Source: Tetranychus cinnabarinus
Taxonomy: Eukaryota > Arthropoda > Arachnida > Trombidiformes > Tetranychidae
NCBI GenBank assembly: GCA_022266195.1
Contig: WHVY01000001.1
Coordinates: 13,082,001-13,146,000 of the forward strand
DNA length: 64,000 bases
Direction of reading: 5' to 3'
Shown: positions 1 through 11,490 of the stretch, piece after piece
Layout: each line of letters begins with the position of its first letter
Numbering within the stretch: the stretch's first letter is position 1
The notes under the pieces: model-generated
Told to the model about the DNA's origin: nothing
What the model saw: only the letters and a program-made list of their open reading frames with translations
Database searches by the model: none
Position numbers and translations under genes: made by a program

Positions 1-41
1 ACGCAACCTTGATCATGATGCTAACCATAAACGTTAAATGA
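1..41 (+). CDS. 3' end of a gustatory-receptor-like gene (gene A, last exon, cut by window edge)
   Basis: Codons from position 3 to the TGA at 39-41 read ATLIMMLTINVK, which closely matches the last exon of genes B, C, D, E, F and H in this window (for example 6341-6394). In those genes this exon encodes the second half of transmembrane segment 7 and the short C-terminus. The rest of the gene lies outside the window, so its integrity is unknown. The following ~1 kb also aligns with the 3' flank of gene C (6395-7270), so A and C are duplicates that include flanking DNA. Confidence 0.75.
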   Translation, partial: ATLIMMLTINVK

Positions 42-540
42 TTATTGAGTAAGTAGCAAATGTCAAATACAATGTACGTATATGAGTATAATATAATACG
101 CGCTCTGGGAAAGTATTATTTTAGATGATCAAACTGTCCAGAAAAATTATGAACTTGCCGAATGATGCTTGATTGAAAGTTTTATTGATGGCAATTTTTT
201 GTAAAATCAATAAAATATCAATAAAAAACCAAAACAGTGGTTAAAATGCTAATAAAATGCTAAAATTCATCAACGGTGTCAATGAATAGATCGCAGTAAA
301 TACTTATTTAGTGATATTTGTAGGACTTATGTGTAAATGCTGATAATCATCAATTTACCGAACTAGACTGTCGCATCGATACAAAATTTAAACTTTCTGA
401 CATGAACGTTGGTCAAAAAACACGGTCAATTCATCAATTAACAGTTCATGCTTTGACTCTTTTATGATATTTGGGTAAAATTTGATTTGTTTTCTGGTGC
501 AATAACTAACATTGTTTGTCTTATTCACGTTAGCGCTTGC

Positions 541-850
541 TTTGTAACTCAAATTTTGCAAAATTTCGTTGGAGAGAATTTTTTCATTGAATCATTTTAT
601 TTCTAAATGAAACAGAGTATCGCAACCAGAAAGTAAGGATCTGGCTAGTTTTTACTGATCTTGGAGTATTTTTGCTGCAGATTTCGAGTTTTACTGTGCA
701 GCTATATTTATCACGGGTCTTTGGATATGCAGCTTTTTACAACACTTTTAAAGATTTAGTTGTTTTATAAGCTGCAGTTAAATATCGAATTAAAGAATAT
801 TCAATTGATTTTTCTTATGATAATTCGTCAGCAACACATATATCTGTTTA
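541..850 (+). pseudogene. Gustatory-receptor remnant (fragment of exon 1)
   Basis: The stretch around 594-720 is recognisably the FLNETEYRN-to-TM5 part of receptor exon 1, with altered frame and lost codons, and is followed by AT-rich sequence ending near 850. The same fragment with the same downstream tail recurs at 6874-7119. It has no upstream part, no splice sites and no open frame, so it is a relic. It lies about 500 bp beyond the end of gene A, as the other copy lies about 500 bp beyond gene C, so both were copied with the gene. Confidence 0.65.
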
Positions 851-1730
851 AAAATTGAAAGACTGCAAAAATAAAAATGATCAATACAATCAATGCATTA
901 ATAAATAATTTATTGAAATTTTAGATGATTTAAGAAACTACAAAAAAGTCATATCGTAGTATTACTTATGCTGTCTGACTTGAGACTTGATTTATAAAGG
1001 TAAATGGCTACTCAAACACAAATATTTGTAAAAAGGACATTGATTATTAATAAAATGATTGCTCTCATATTTTCTTATTTTGTTAGATATTCAGTCATAT
1101 TGTATTCTAGTCCATGATAAAATCTACTGATTGATCAAAGAATGATGACTTTAGGTGCTGCAATTCTCGAAATATTTATGTTTAAAGTTTTTTTACCAAT
1201 GGACAAAATCAAGGCAACTGTTGGTAAATTGAAGTGAAGTGTTCAATTATTGATGTTTAACAGCAACTTTTATGGGCTTTTAATAAGTTTCAGCTAACTC
1301 TTTTGTGTTACAGAAACCGATCGGTTTAACTAAAAATATCTATTTTACAAGAAACAGAAAATTTTATTGCTCAAAACAAGTCTATTTTATGGTTGGCCAT
1401 CAAAGTTCACATCAGCAAAATTAGACTTTAATTGCATGAAAGTCATTAAACAATCTTACAGTATAAGCGTTCCTCATTAAATGAATTTTTGAATGAAAAA
1501 ATTTATGTTTAAAAGATACGACGAAAGTCACGACTTTTTCTTTCGATTTTCGAGTGCAAAGAAAAGCATAGCTATCGTGTTCATATCGATTTATGGATTG
1601 TTGTCTTGTAATGTGCTTAAAAAGTCAAGGTAACGTCAACGAAATCATAATCGATCATGCACGAAAGGCATACAACAAGATTATAACAGTAATTTGAACT
1701 TGAAAACTCATTTTGATCAAATAATGAAAA
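851..1730. other. Non-coding receptor-array spacer
   Basis: No open frame of note. The part from ~1500 to 1730 aligns with 8630-8840, the 5' flank of gene D, so it is duplicated upstream sequence of the receptor unit. The rest is AT-rich, with no recognised feature. Confidence 0.6.
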
Positions 1731-1760
1731 GCAATTGTAGGAGATTAATTACGCTATTGT
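1731..1760 (+). promoter_or_regulatory. Conserved upstream block of receptor gene B
   Basis: A ~30-bp block containing AGATTAATTACGCTATTGT is kept upstream of genes B, C (4731-4758), D (8841-8870) and E (11491-11510). In C, D and E it ends 115-157 bp before the ATG. In B it is about 595 bp away because a TA-flanked element (1766-2196) lies just downstream of it; without that element the distance would be about 160 bp. Retention of the block and its spacing suggests a core promoter or 5' UTR element, although shared recent ancestry could also explain it. Confidence 0.4.
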
Positions 1761-1765
1761 TATTA

Positions 1766-2196
1766 GGTAAACAGGAAAGTTTTGATATGTTTAGCCTGTT
1801 TTTTCTATGTTAAAAAATCCCTTCTATTGAGGATTTATACTAAATTGTGACTTGATTGTAATCAAAGGATTATAATTGCGAATAATAATTTCTTGCACAT
1901 CAGATTGAATAGATCTTTCGCTTTAAATTGATGTTGATTTTTCACAATTATTCATTGTAAATCATACGAAATTGTCAATCAAATCTAATTGTTAAAAAAT
2001 CTCAAAAATGATGATTTGATTAAATCGTAATCTAATTGTGTTAGACGCAATTTTTAATTATGAAAACATCCCAATTGAAGTTAACACCCCAATTAATTGT
2101 TAGCAAGAAAATCAAAACAATTAAATGAATTTTACTATTTTAATTTTCGATTTAAAAAATGTATACCAAAACCATATCATTACTTTCCTGTTTACC
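1766..2196. mobile_element. TA-flanked MITE, 431 bp, upstream of receptor B
   Basis: Terminal inverted repeats GGTAAACAGGAAAG and CTTTCCTGTTTACC bound the element, with TA on both sides (1764-1765 and 2197-2198). The match weakens inward (ATATG / CATAT). There is no coding capacity. TA target duplication and short TIRs fit a non-autonomous Tc1/mariner-type element. It sits between the conserved upstream block and the ATG of B. Confidence 0.7.
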
Positions 2197-2354
2197 TAAT
2201 ATATTGCAATCAACACTTGACTTTGTATTGATCAGTTATAAAAAGTTAACAGTAATGTTTAGTAGTTAACTGCTCGTTTGTTGAAAGGTTTGTATAAGCG
2301 TTGAATTGTTTGTTTGGTTTGGTTTGTTAGTATTTTAAACTGGGTAGTGGCACA

Positions 2355-4086
2355 ATGAAAAAGTTTGATTTCACAGCCTTTGGAACCAAAACACTTCAGA
2401 TAGTGTTTGGACTTCGTTTAATCGATTTGATGATTCGGACGCAATCAAAGATCTAAAGCGACTTGAATCAATTTGTATTTCATTCAATATTTTACCGAAC
2501 GGATTCGCTCAAGATGAAAGTATAACTCCATCTAAATGGACTAAAACCAGATCAATCCTCTATTCCAGTCTAATGACTGTTCATATTGTTCATTTAATAT
2601 TGTTGAGTGGTTTTGATCTACCAGAAGATTTGGCTTTTATATTGGGAGACTTTTTTTACGGTCATCGAAGTCGCAAGTATTTTTGGCTCTACCTGCTAAA
2701 TCTAACCATCTTTACTGAAGTTTTAAGACAGTATTGGCTACATTTATACAAAACTGGAGGACCATTTTCATTCCATATGCATAACTTTGTTTACGATAAA
2801 GGATACAAGCCAGAAGCACTGTTTATGAGCCAATTTTACTGTCACAAATATCGCTTTATATCTAATAGTTTAGTCGATTTCTGGTTAAGAACATTTTCAA
2901 GCTCTGTAATAAGCATGGGTCCAGTTTTAGTCATCATTGTTCAATCAGTATCTCAACTACCTCCTACCACGCTCCAACAATTTATTTTTACATACTTTTG
3001 GCTACTAATAAGTTATTTCGGAATTGTATGCTCTATAGCCAATTTGATGTTGACTGGTGTAATAATAAACACTGATTTGTCTTATTTTTACTTCAGAGCT
3101 ACCCATGTAACTCAAACTGTGCAAAATTTCGTTACTGATATGATAGTTTTGCAAAAGAATGATTTCATGTCTTATTATGAATCAACTTTTCGGGAAGTCA
3201 TTTTATTTCTAAACGAAACAGAGTATCGCAACCATAAAGTGAGGAACTGGCTGATATTTTTGTATCTTGGAGTATCTTTTACTCAAGATTTTGGGTTTTA
3301 CATTGATTTGTCCTACTTTTACTTTAGAGCTGCCCATGTAACTCAAACTTTGCATAATTTTGTTACTGAGAAGATGTTTTTGCAAAGAAGCGATTATTTG
3401 CCTTACTATGAAACAACTATTCGAGATATCATTTCATTTCTCAATGAAACAGAGTATCGCAACCAGAAAGTGAGGAACTGGCTTATATTTTTGTATATTG
3501 GAATATCTTTTACTGCAGATTTTGGGTTTTACTCTACCGCTATAGTTCATATTGACCATGGGTCTTTAGACTTTGTCATTATAGCCATTTCTGGTTTTAT
3601 TTTATTCGCTATAGGGGCTTGCTCTTATACCAATGGTATTATATTGACGATGGTGAGTGAATGATAAATCATTGAGAATCATTGTTGTAATTCATTTCAT
3701 ACATGTAATGTTGATCATTTGTATTAGATGCATTCTTGTGCTAAAAAATACATGAAAGTGGCCAAATATTTGCCTTCAGATGTTATAACATTCATAAAGG
3801 TAACTTACTTCATTTAATTATGATATTAGGATGATTCGAAACTTATATTTTATTTCTAGTTTACTGATTTACAGAGTCGACTTTCTAGAACGGATATTGC
3901 ATTTACTATTGGTGAAATTTTGGATATGACCACATATGTTTTTGTAATTGTAAGTGAACAATCATTTAGTTTTCCGATATTTGATCTATTATATCAATCC
4001 TAATACTAATAACTTTTCATTACAATTAACAGTGGTTAATGGAAAATGCAAGCTTGATCATGATGTTCATCATAAACATGAAATGA
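2355..4086 (+). pseudogene. Gustatory-receptor-like gene B, frameshifted, with internal duplication
   Basis: Same four-exon model as C and D: exon 1 from ATG 2355 to ~3652, then 3728-3799, 3860-3949 and 4033-4086, ending in TGA. Two anomalies are visible. A single T is missing in the run near 2426-2429 compared with C, D and E, which breaks the frame after about 24 codons; an open frame from 2573 lacks the conserved first ~70 residues. Second, 231 bp (77 codons) are duplicated in tandem and in frame (3071-3301 and 3302-3532), repeating the segment from DLSYFYFRA through TM5. The 3' part, from 3302, is nearly identical to gene D. All splice sites and the C-terminal exons are intact, so apart from one base and the duplication the gene looks young. 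A sequencing error at the frameshift cannot be excluded. Confidence 0.8.
3071..3532 (+). repeat. In-frame 231-bp tandem duplication inside receptor B
   Basis: Copy 1 (3071-3301) and copy 2 (3302-3532) both run from the codons for (T/I)DLSYFYFRA to GFY. Copy 2 is closer to gene D (from 9729) than to copy 1, for example FRAAHVTQTLHNFVTEKMFL against FRATHVTQTVQNFVTDMIVL. The sequence after copy 2 also follows D. This is the pattern expected from unequal crossover between paralogs rather than slippage. The product would carry an additional TM5. Confidence 0.85.
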
Positions 4087-4730
4087 AACATGAGTAAGTG
4101 CAGAATATTCATTATCAAATTTAAATATCGTCTAAAACTCTGTTTGTATACTTTTAAAGTCAACCTAAAAAGTTTGGTATATCTTAACCTGTTGAGACGA
4201 AACACTGCTTATGACGGAAGAATGGTGCTTGCAATGATTGGTTGATTACTTTCTAGAATTGATCCATTGTGGTTGCTGCAACACGGAAACATGTCACATC
4301 TTAAGTCATTTTATCGAGAAACATTTTGCTTAACAATTTGGTTTGATTAGTTAATTTGCGTATTTATCACGGCAAAGGAAACAACCAAAACAAAAGTAAC
4401 ATTGAAAGTACAAGTGTGTTAATAATGTCAATTTAATCATGGCCAAAAATATGGTTTACTTTTGATTTGTAACACTGAAAGGACCAGTTGAAAATTCAAG
4501 GTAATCAGTTCAGATGATCAATTTCGTTGGATAACCGAAGTTAAGTTATTTGTAAACAACCGAAATTCTCGAAGTTGCAACAAGAAGCACAGCTCGTAAA
4601 CGAACTTTTAAACTCTATTTTCTCGAGACTTTTTCTTGCATAATATGTACATAACCGATCATGCACGAAACAAAATATACAAAGTAATAATCATAATTAA
4701 AAGGTTGATTCAGATCAAGTATTGGAAAGT
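4087..4730. other. Spacer between receptor B and C
   Basis: No gene. The segment 4200-4390 aligns with 10590-10750, the 3' flank of gene D, and 4560-4730 resembles the 5' flanks of the other receptor units. It is therefore duplicated flanking DNA. Confidence 0.6.
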
Positions 4731-4758
4731 AATTGCGGAAGATTAATTACTCTATTGT
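4731..4758 (+). promoter_or_regulatory. Conserved upstream block of receptor gene C
   Basis: Contains AGATTAATTACTCTATTGT, shared with the 5' flanks of B, D and E, and ends 115 bp before the ATG. A second shared motif, AATGTTAACTT, follows at about 4793 and recurs in E, with a variant in D. Confidence 0.4.
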
Positions 4759-4872
4759 CTAAATCATTGAATCTGGTATAAAAGGCTAGCAGTAATGTTA
4801 ACTTTTCGTAGTTAAATTTGCTTTAAATAATTTGGTGTCTGGTCTCTGGTATTGGGAGCAACAACACAAAAA

Positions 4873-6394
4873 ATGTACGATTTGACGGATTGGAAACAAC
4901 GTATTGCCACCGTCTTTCCGTTTAACGGAGCCAAAGCAATTGTGATAAAAGCCATTGAATTAGTGTTTGGACTTCGTTTGGCCAATTTTGATGATGAAAT
5001 AGCAATCAAAGATCTAAAGCGATTTGAATCAATTTGTGTTTCATTCAATATTTTACCGAACGGATTCGCTCAAGATGAAAGTATAACTCCATCTAAATGG
5101 ACTAAAACCAGATCGATCCTCTATTCTAGTCTAATGACTGTTCATATTGTTCATTTAATATTGTTGAGTGTTTTTGATTTACCAGAAGATTTGGCTTTTA
5201 TATTGGGTGACTTTTTTTATGGTCATCGAAGTCGCAGATATTTTTGGGTTTACTTGCTAAATCTAACTATTTTTGGTGAGGTTTTAAGACATTTTTGGAT
5301 ACACATATACAAAACCAGTGGACCATTTTCATTTCATATGCATAACTTCACATACGATAAAGGATTCAAACCTGAAGCACTGTTTATGAGCCAATTTTAC
5401 TGTCATAAATATCGTTTTGTATTCAATAGTTTAGCTAATTTGTGGATCAGGATAATTGAGATATCTGTAATAGGCATCGGTCCAGTTTTAATGATCATTG
5501 TTCAATCAACATCTCAACTAGCTAAAACACCTCAACAATTTAGCTTCACTTACTTTTGGCTATTGATAAGTTATTTCGGGATTGTCTGCACTGTAGGAAA
5601 TTTAATGTTAACTGGTGCAATAGTTACCACTGATTTTTCTTATTATTACTTTAGAGCTTGTCATGTAACGAAAACTTTGCATAATTTTATTACTGAGAAG
5701 ATGTTTTTACGAAAGAACGATTTCTTGCCTTATTATGAAACAATCATTCGAGATATAATTTTATCTCTAAATGAAACAGAGTACCGAAACCATAAATACA
5801 GAAATTGGCTTATGATTATATATTTTGGTGTATCTTTTACTGCAGATTTCGGGTTCTATTCTGCCGCTATAGTCCATATCGATAATGGATCCTTGGACAT
5901 CTCTATAATGGCTATTTCTGCTTTATCTTTATTCGTTATGGGGATCTGTACCTATGTAAATGGTATCTTATTGACAATGGTGAGTTTATAGCATTATTGC
6001 AATTTCACTCCCTTGTTATTCATATTAATATTACTTTTATTAGGTGCTAACTTGTAGTAAAAATATTCTGGAAGTTGCTAAATATTTGCCTCCAGATGTG
6101 AAATCGTTCATAAAGGTAATTTCCTTTCTATCTCATAAAGCTGTAATATATCGATGGTTTGCCATTTAAGTTTTATTCTTAGTTCACTGACTTACAGAGT
6201 CGACTTTCAAGAACTGATATTGCATTTACTATTGGTGAGATCTTCGATTTGACTACATGGATTTTTGTGATTGTAAGTAGACAATGATCTGATAATCTCG
6301 ATAATATTATCTCTTGACCACTTTTCCTTTCAATTAACAGTATTTGATCGAAAATGCAAGCTTGATCATGATGTTCACCATAAACGTTAAATGA
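4873..6394 (+). CDS. Gustatory-receptor-like seven-transmembrane protein (gene C), intact
   Basis: Exons 4873-5979, 6044-6115, 6183-6272 and 6341-6394, all phase 0, give 440 residues. The start is the ATG opening MYDLTDW, equivalent to MFDFTAF in D and MFNFTDF in E; the open frame upstream to 4852 has no ATG. Hydrophobic segments lie near residues 81-103, 122-147, 190-212, 224-252, 311-336, 343-368 and 417-438, giving seven membrane spans. Length, span number and phase-0 introns clustered at the 3' end match the arthropod gustatory receptor family (ligand-gated cation channels in sensory neurons). The usual TYhhhhhQF signature of TM7 is only echoed as TTWIFVIYLIEN. Assignment rests on architecture and similarity within the array; the ligand is unknown. 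A 254-bp stretch is identical to gene D, which indicates recent conversion. Confidence 0.8.
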
Positions 6395-6873
6395 AACATG
6401 AGTAAGTGCAAAATATCAAATAAATACGTGCTTCTTGAAACTATAATTTTTGTTGATTAAACTGTCCAGAAAAATCATCACATATACAGTAAGACTTAAA
6501 ATCATAAACTTGCCGAGTGATGCTTGATTGAAAATCTCATTGATGACGAATTTTTTTGTAAAATCAATAAAATATCAATCAATTACCCAAAACAATGGTT
6601 TAAAACCTAATAAAAGGTCCAAAAGATTCATCAACAACGTCAATAGATCACAATCAATATCTGTTGTAATTTGTAAGACTTAAGTGTCAATACTGATCAT
6701 TGTCAATTTACTGAGCCAGACTGTTGCATCGATACAAAATCAAAACTAACGGACATATTAATAAATGTTGGTAAAAAAACATGGTAAATTAACAGTTTAT
6801 GCTTTGATGATTGACTCTTTTATGATATTTTTGGGTAAAATTTGGTTCATTCATCTCATTTTTAGTTACGAGT
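6395..6873. other. 3' flank of receptor C, duplicated copy of 42-540
   Basis: Shared landmarks, such as AAACTGTCCAGAAAAAT and GATGCTTGATTGAAA, occur in the same order at both places. No open frame is seen. Confidence 0.6.
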
Positions 6874-7119
6874 TTGCTATTTAGCTCAAACTTTTATGGT
6901 TTTCTGGTTTATGGAACGAAACAGAGTATCGCCCATAAAGTCAGCGCTTGGCTAATATTTTTGTATCTTGGAGTATCTTGCATCGCAAACTTCGGGTTGC
7001 AGCTTTTTACAACACCTTTAAAGATTCACTTGTTTTATAAGATGCAATTACATCGAATTAAAGAATACTCAATTGATTTTTCTTTCTCGAATTGGTCGGC
7101 AACACATATATCTGTTTAA
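6874..7119 (+). pseudogene. Gustatory-receptor remnant (TM5 region of exon 1)
   Basis: A short frame reads ETEYR-like, then WLIFLYLGVS, the TM5 start of the receptor family, then runs into unrelated sequence. It is the counterpart of the relic at 541-850, with the same tail. No start, splice sites or other exons are present. Confidence 0.6.
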
Positions 7120-8128
7120 AAATTGAAAGACTGAAAAATAAAGATGATCAATATAATCAATGTATCAATAAATTATATATTCAAGTTTTAGATGATTCAA
7201 GCAACTGAAAATGTAGTTATGTCGTTGTATTAAGCTGTAGTACTTCTGCTGTCTGGCTTGAGACTTGATTTGTAAATGAACTCCATCATGTGAAGATACA
7301 ATTTTTATGGACAAAGGATAAATTTCCGCTCGCTGATTCTTACGGTCGCAAACTGCGGTCAATTTAACGGCAAACTGAATTTGATCTGTTTTACAAAAAC
7401 TAAAATGTTAAGAGTTATGTTTCAAGTTAAGACCGTTTTCTGGTTTTTCAGCAAAAGTTACATCAGTATAGATAGTTTGATGAAAAAAATCTGCTTCCAT
7501 AGCTGCACAAGAGCGAATTAAGTTTCAACTTAGCCCTCAATTTTCTCGAAAACTGTGGAAACTTTTTAATATCACTAATGGATTCAATTTAACAACAAAC
7601 ACACAACTTGTTTACTCTTAACTCGAAAGTCAAAGTTTCTGGCCTCACTTCTTTCTTTTTTTATTTTTATTTTTCATAATTATTATTCTTAATTTCAAAC
7701 AATTAATGAAACTTGGTCAGAATTGCAATTATATTTAACTAGATCTGTATTTAGGTTCAATAGCATTGAGATTGTTATGTTTTCTGCTTCGAACTAGAAA
7801 AGTACAAAATTAAAGTTTAATTGCATAAAGTCATTAACCAATCTTAACAATATAAGAATTGATCATTAAATGTATTTGCACGAATTAAATTGAATAAAAA
7901 GTTTATGTTGTAAAAGGTGAATTTCACTATTGATCGCTTGTTTAATAAGTTATACTAAAGTTAATCATTGTTCCGAAATATTGATCTGATGTTGTAAGTT
8001 TTCAATGATGTCTATAAAGAACACTTCAATATCATTGTTAGTTTGATCAGTATTGCAGGGTAGTTCAAGCAAAATTTAAAAAGTTTTGAATAGTTTTGTA
8101 AAAATGATTTAGTAACTGTGTTTATTAG
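7120..8128. other. Non-coding spacer in receptor array
   Basis: AT-rich with no supported gene. A short minus-strand frame at 7165-7362 has no family resemblance. Parts near 7590-7640 weakly resemble the dispersed repeat at 56675-57670. Confidence 0.5.
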
Positions 8129-8260
8129 TGTTTAGACTGTGATGTTGATTAAACACAAAAAAAGCTTTAAAACGACTTGAAGCGATTTAAGTTCATTATT
8201 TAACCAATTGGATTTGTTTGAGATCAAAGTTTAACTCCATCTAAATGGACTAATATTGTA
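8129..8260 (+). pseudogene. Gustatory-receptor remnant (5' part of exon 1)
   Basis: From GTGTTTAGACT at 8129 to CCATCTAAATGGACTAA near 8255 the sequence follows codons ~30-75 of the receptor first exon (LVFGLR ... DLKR ... ITPSKWT), with several deletions that destroy the frame. It is the 5' half only and ends abruptly. It lies ~760 bp upstream of gene D. Confidence 0.65.
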
Positions 8261-8840
8261 TTTTCCTGGTCAATCTATTTGTGGCCAAGTTTCAAGGCAT
8301 CATTGGAAATATTTATGCAAATCAAATGCAAACATTTTAATTACAATAGAATCTCAAAACTTTATTTCATAGTTTTCTCTCACTGAATAATGAATTTCTT
8401 TGTAGATGGAATTGAATCTTGCCCTGTATCTCGAGGTTGCAAATAGATTTCAACGCTAAATAAAGTAAAAATTTTGAGGTAACAGACACTAAGGGAAGTT
8501 CACTTAACACTCATTGCATCGAGTTACCTGGTCTTTAGTGTTCATTAAATTGTACTTAAAGTTCTCAACACTTCTCTAAATTGATCCTTAACGTAGTTTC
8601 AGTTAAACGATTCCATTTCCCTCAAGACTTTCCTTTTCGGTATTCGAGTGCAAAATAAGAGCTCAGTTTTCGTTGTCAATATCGATTTATGGATTTCACT
8701 ATTGTCTAACGTGCTCAAAAAGTCTAGGTAGCGTCAAACAAAAATACAACTCATAATCGATTGCACGGAAGAAAAGGCATACAACAAGGTTATAACAGTA
8801 ATTAAGACCTGAAAAACTTATTTTGATCAAATAATGGGAA
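8261..8840. other. 5' flank of receptor D
   Basis: No gene. The part 8630-8840 is paralogous to 1500-1730 upstream of gene B. Confidence 0.5.
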
Positions 8841-8870
8841 GCAATTGTAGAAGATTAATTACTCTATTGT
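8841..8870 (+). promoter_or_regulatory. Conserved upstream block of receptor gene D
   Basis: GCAATTGTAGAAGATTAATT followed by ACTCTATTGT, ending 148 bp before the ATG at 9018; the same block precedes genes B, C and E. Confidence 0.4.
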
Positions 8871-9017
8871 TCTATTGCCATAAATCTTTGAATTAAGGAT
8901 TGCAATTAACCATTAACAGTGATGATAACTTCTAATTTTCTTGCAAAGGTTCCTGTTAAGCTTCTAAAGGTTTGTTTGGTTTGGTATTGTATACAAAGTA
9001 TTAGTAGAAAAGTAAAA

Positions 9018-10502
9018 ATGTTTGATTTCACAGCCTTTGCAACCAAAACAATTCAATTAGTGTTTGGACTTCGTTTAACTGATTTTGATGATGCAGATGC
9101 AATCAAAGATTTGAAGCGAATTGAATCAATTTGTATTTCATTCAATATTTTGCCAAATGGATTCGCTCAAGATGAAAGTATAACTCCATCTAAATGGACT
9201 AAAACCAGATCGATCCTCTATTCTAGTCTAATGACTGTTCATATTGTTCATTTAATATTGTTGAGTGTTTTTGATTTACCAGAAGATTTGGCTTTTATAT
9301 TGGGTGACTTTTTTTATGGTCATCGAAGTCGCAGATATTTTTGGGTTTACTTGCTAAATCTAACTATTTTTGGTGAGGTTTTAAGACATTTTTGGATACA
9401 CATATACAAAACTGGTGGACCATTTTCATTTCATATGCATAACTTTGTTTACGATAAAGGATACAAACCTGAAGCACTGTTCATGAACCATTTTTATTGT
9501 CGTAAATATCGTTTTGTTTCTAATAGTTTAACTAATTTGTGGATAAGAACAGTAGTAACATCATGCATAAGCATGAGTCCAGTTTTGGTTATTATTGTTC
9601 AATCAGTATCTCAATTACCACCTGAAACACCTCAACAATTCGTTTGCACTTACTTTTGGCTATCAATAAGTTATCTCGGGATTGTCTGCTCTGTATGCAA
9701 CTTGATGTTAACCGGTGCAATAATAAACATTGATTTGTCCTACTTTTACTTTAGAGCTGCCCATGTAACTCAAACTTTGCATAATTTTGTTACTGAGAAG
9801 ATGTTTTTGCAAAGAAGCGATTATATGCCTTACTATGAAACAACTATTCGAGATATCATTTCATTTCTCAATGAAACAGCGTATCGTAATCATAAAGTGA
9901 GGAACTGGCTTATATTTTTGTATATTGGAATATCTTTTACTGCAGATTTTGGGTTTTACTCTACCGCTATAGTCCACATTGATCATGGATCTTTAGACGT
10001 TGTCATTATAGCTATTTCTGGTTTGTCTTTAATCGCTATAGGTGGTTGCTCTTATACGAATGGTATTATGTTGACAATGGTGAGTGAATGATCGATGATT
10101 GAAAATCACTGTTGTAACTCATTTCATTTGTATTAGATGCACTCTTGTGCCAAAAATTACATGAAAGTGACCAAATATTTGCCTTCAGATGTTACTTCAT
10201 TCTTAAAGGTAATTTACTTAATCTAATTCATTATGCGATATTATGATTATTTACTAGTGATATTTTATTTCTAGTTTACTGATTTACAGAGTCGACTTTC
10301 TAGAACTGATATTGCATTCACTATCGGTGAGATACTGAATATGACCACATATGTTTTTGTTATTGTAAGTCGACAATCATTTCGTTTTCCGATTGGGTCA
10401 TCTATTATATCAATACTAATACTAATTACTTTTCATTACAATTAACAGTATTTGATCGAAAATGCAAGCTTGATCATGATGCTTATCATAAATATGAAAT
10501 GA
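9018..10502 (+). CDS. Gustatory-receptor-like seven-transmembrane protein (gene D), intact
   Basis: Exons 9018-10079, 10137-10208, 10275-10364 and 10449-10502, all phase 0, give 425 residues. The start at 9018 (MFDFTAF) is preferred because it aligns with the starts of B and E; the open frame extends to 8919 but only from a GTG. The protein is 15 residues shorter than C near the N-terminus and otherwise collinear, with seven hydrophobic spans, FLNET followed by YRNHKVRNW before TM5, and a C-terminal exon encoding YLIENASLIMML. Role by family: chemosensory ligand-gated channel in the plasma membrane of gustatory neurons; no ligand can be inferred. D appears to be the donor of sequence seen in B (from 3302) and shares a conversion tract with C. 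Confidence 0.8.
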
Positions 10503-10807
10503 AACGAGTAAGTGGAAAATATCAAATTTAAACATTGTCAACCTTTAAAGTGAACCTGAAAAGTTTGGTATACCTTAAACTTTAGAGACGAAACCCTGCT
10601 TAAAATGATTGATAAATCACAGTCTAAAATCTGTAGCATTGTATTTGTTGCTGCACGGAAATATGTCACATCTGAAGTGGTTTTATCGAGAAACAATTCG
10701 CTCAACAGTTTGGTGCTATGATATAACTTGCGGATTCATCACGGCAAAAGAATCAATCAAAAATGTGGATCAATGTGGATTTTTTCATTAATTGTAACAA
10801 GCTGAGC
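10503..10807. other. 3' flank of receptor D
   Basis: Aligns with the 3' flank of gene B (4200-4390), including the shared stretch ACGGAAA-ATGTCACATCT and TTTATCGAGAAACA. A short frame at 10609-10791 lies across this non-coding duplicate and is not credible as a gene. Confidence 0.55.
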
Positions 10808-11240
10808 CACGATCATGACTGATCGTAAATTTCTTTTCACTGAATACAAAAAATCCAATCCACATTTAAAGACTCAAATTATTGATGAAAAACCATTGTC
10901 AATGAGAAAAAATAAAATAAAATCTGGTTCAACAGTTGAGGCAACATATCTTTTACCTAACTCTTTGCTCGAAAAATGGTTTTACATATCCTTCTTATTT
11001 AGCAATAAACCAACAATCAACCTGAACAACCAAAAAATTTTTCCCCCGAAGTCAATGGTAAAAGATACGGATTCTGCATTTTTTCCCCTACCCTGTTCAA
11101 ACGCTAATTTCTCAGGTACCTGAATTCCGATAAATTTCTGACTATTTTTCGTGGATGTAGTTTAATCATGACTTTCAGGCTGTGAAAAATTTTTCTTTAG
11201 AATCCTTTTAGTTTGGCCGCAAAAATTTCATGTTTTGACT
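10808..11240. repeat. Dispersed repeat, short copy (433 bp)
   Basis: Matches the longer diverged copy at 56675-57670 in two blocks: CGATCATGA through CAATGAGA, and CAATAAACCA-CAACCTGAA through CAGGCTGTG to the end. About 550 bp present in the middle of the distant copy is absent here. A 102-residue frame (10815-11123) spans it, but the frame is not kept in the other copy. The class of element is not recognised. Confidence 0.6.
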
Positions 11241-11490
11241 TTATATATGGTATAGATACTTGAAGTATTCAAATGCGTTGAAGTCAGAAACATTGTATCT
11301 CTCATCCATTGTTCAGTTAAACGACTATTTAAGTCTATTTTTCTCAAGACTTTTTTCGTGTTCGAAAAGCATTGCTTTCGATTTAATATTGATTTATGGA
11401 TTTCACAGTTGTCTTGTAACGGAAGGAAAGCAATATAAGGTTGAACCATAATTAAGGACTTAAGTAGATGAATAGATGAAAAATGATTTC

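Noticed and set aside
10609..11123. Two plus-strand frames (60 and 102 codons) after receptor D
   Set aside because: The first lies in duplicated 3' flank that is not open at 4200-4390; the second lies in the dispersed repeat and is interrupted in the other copy.
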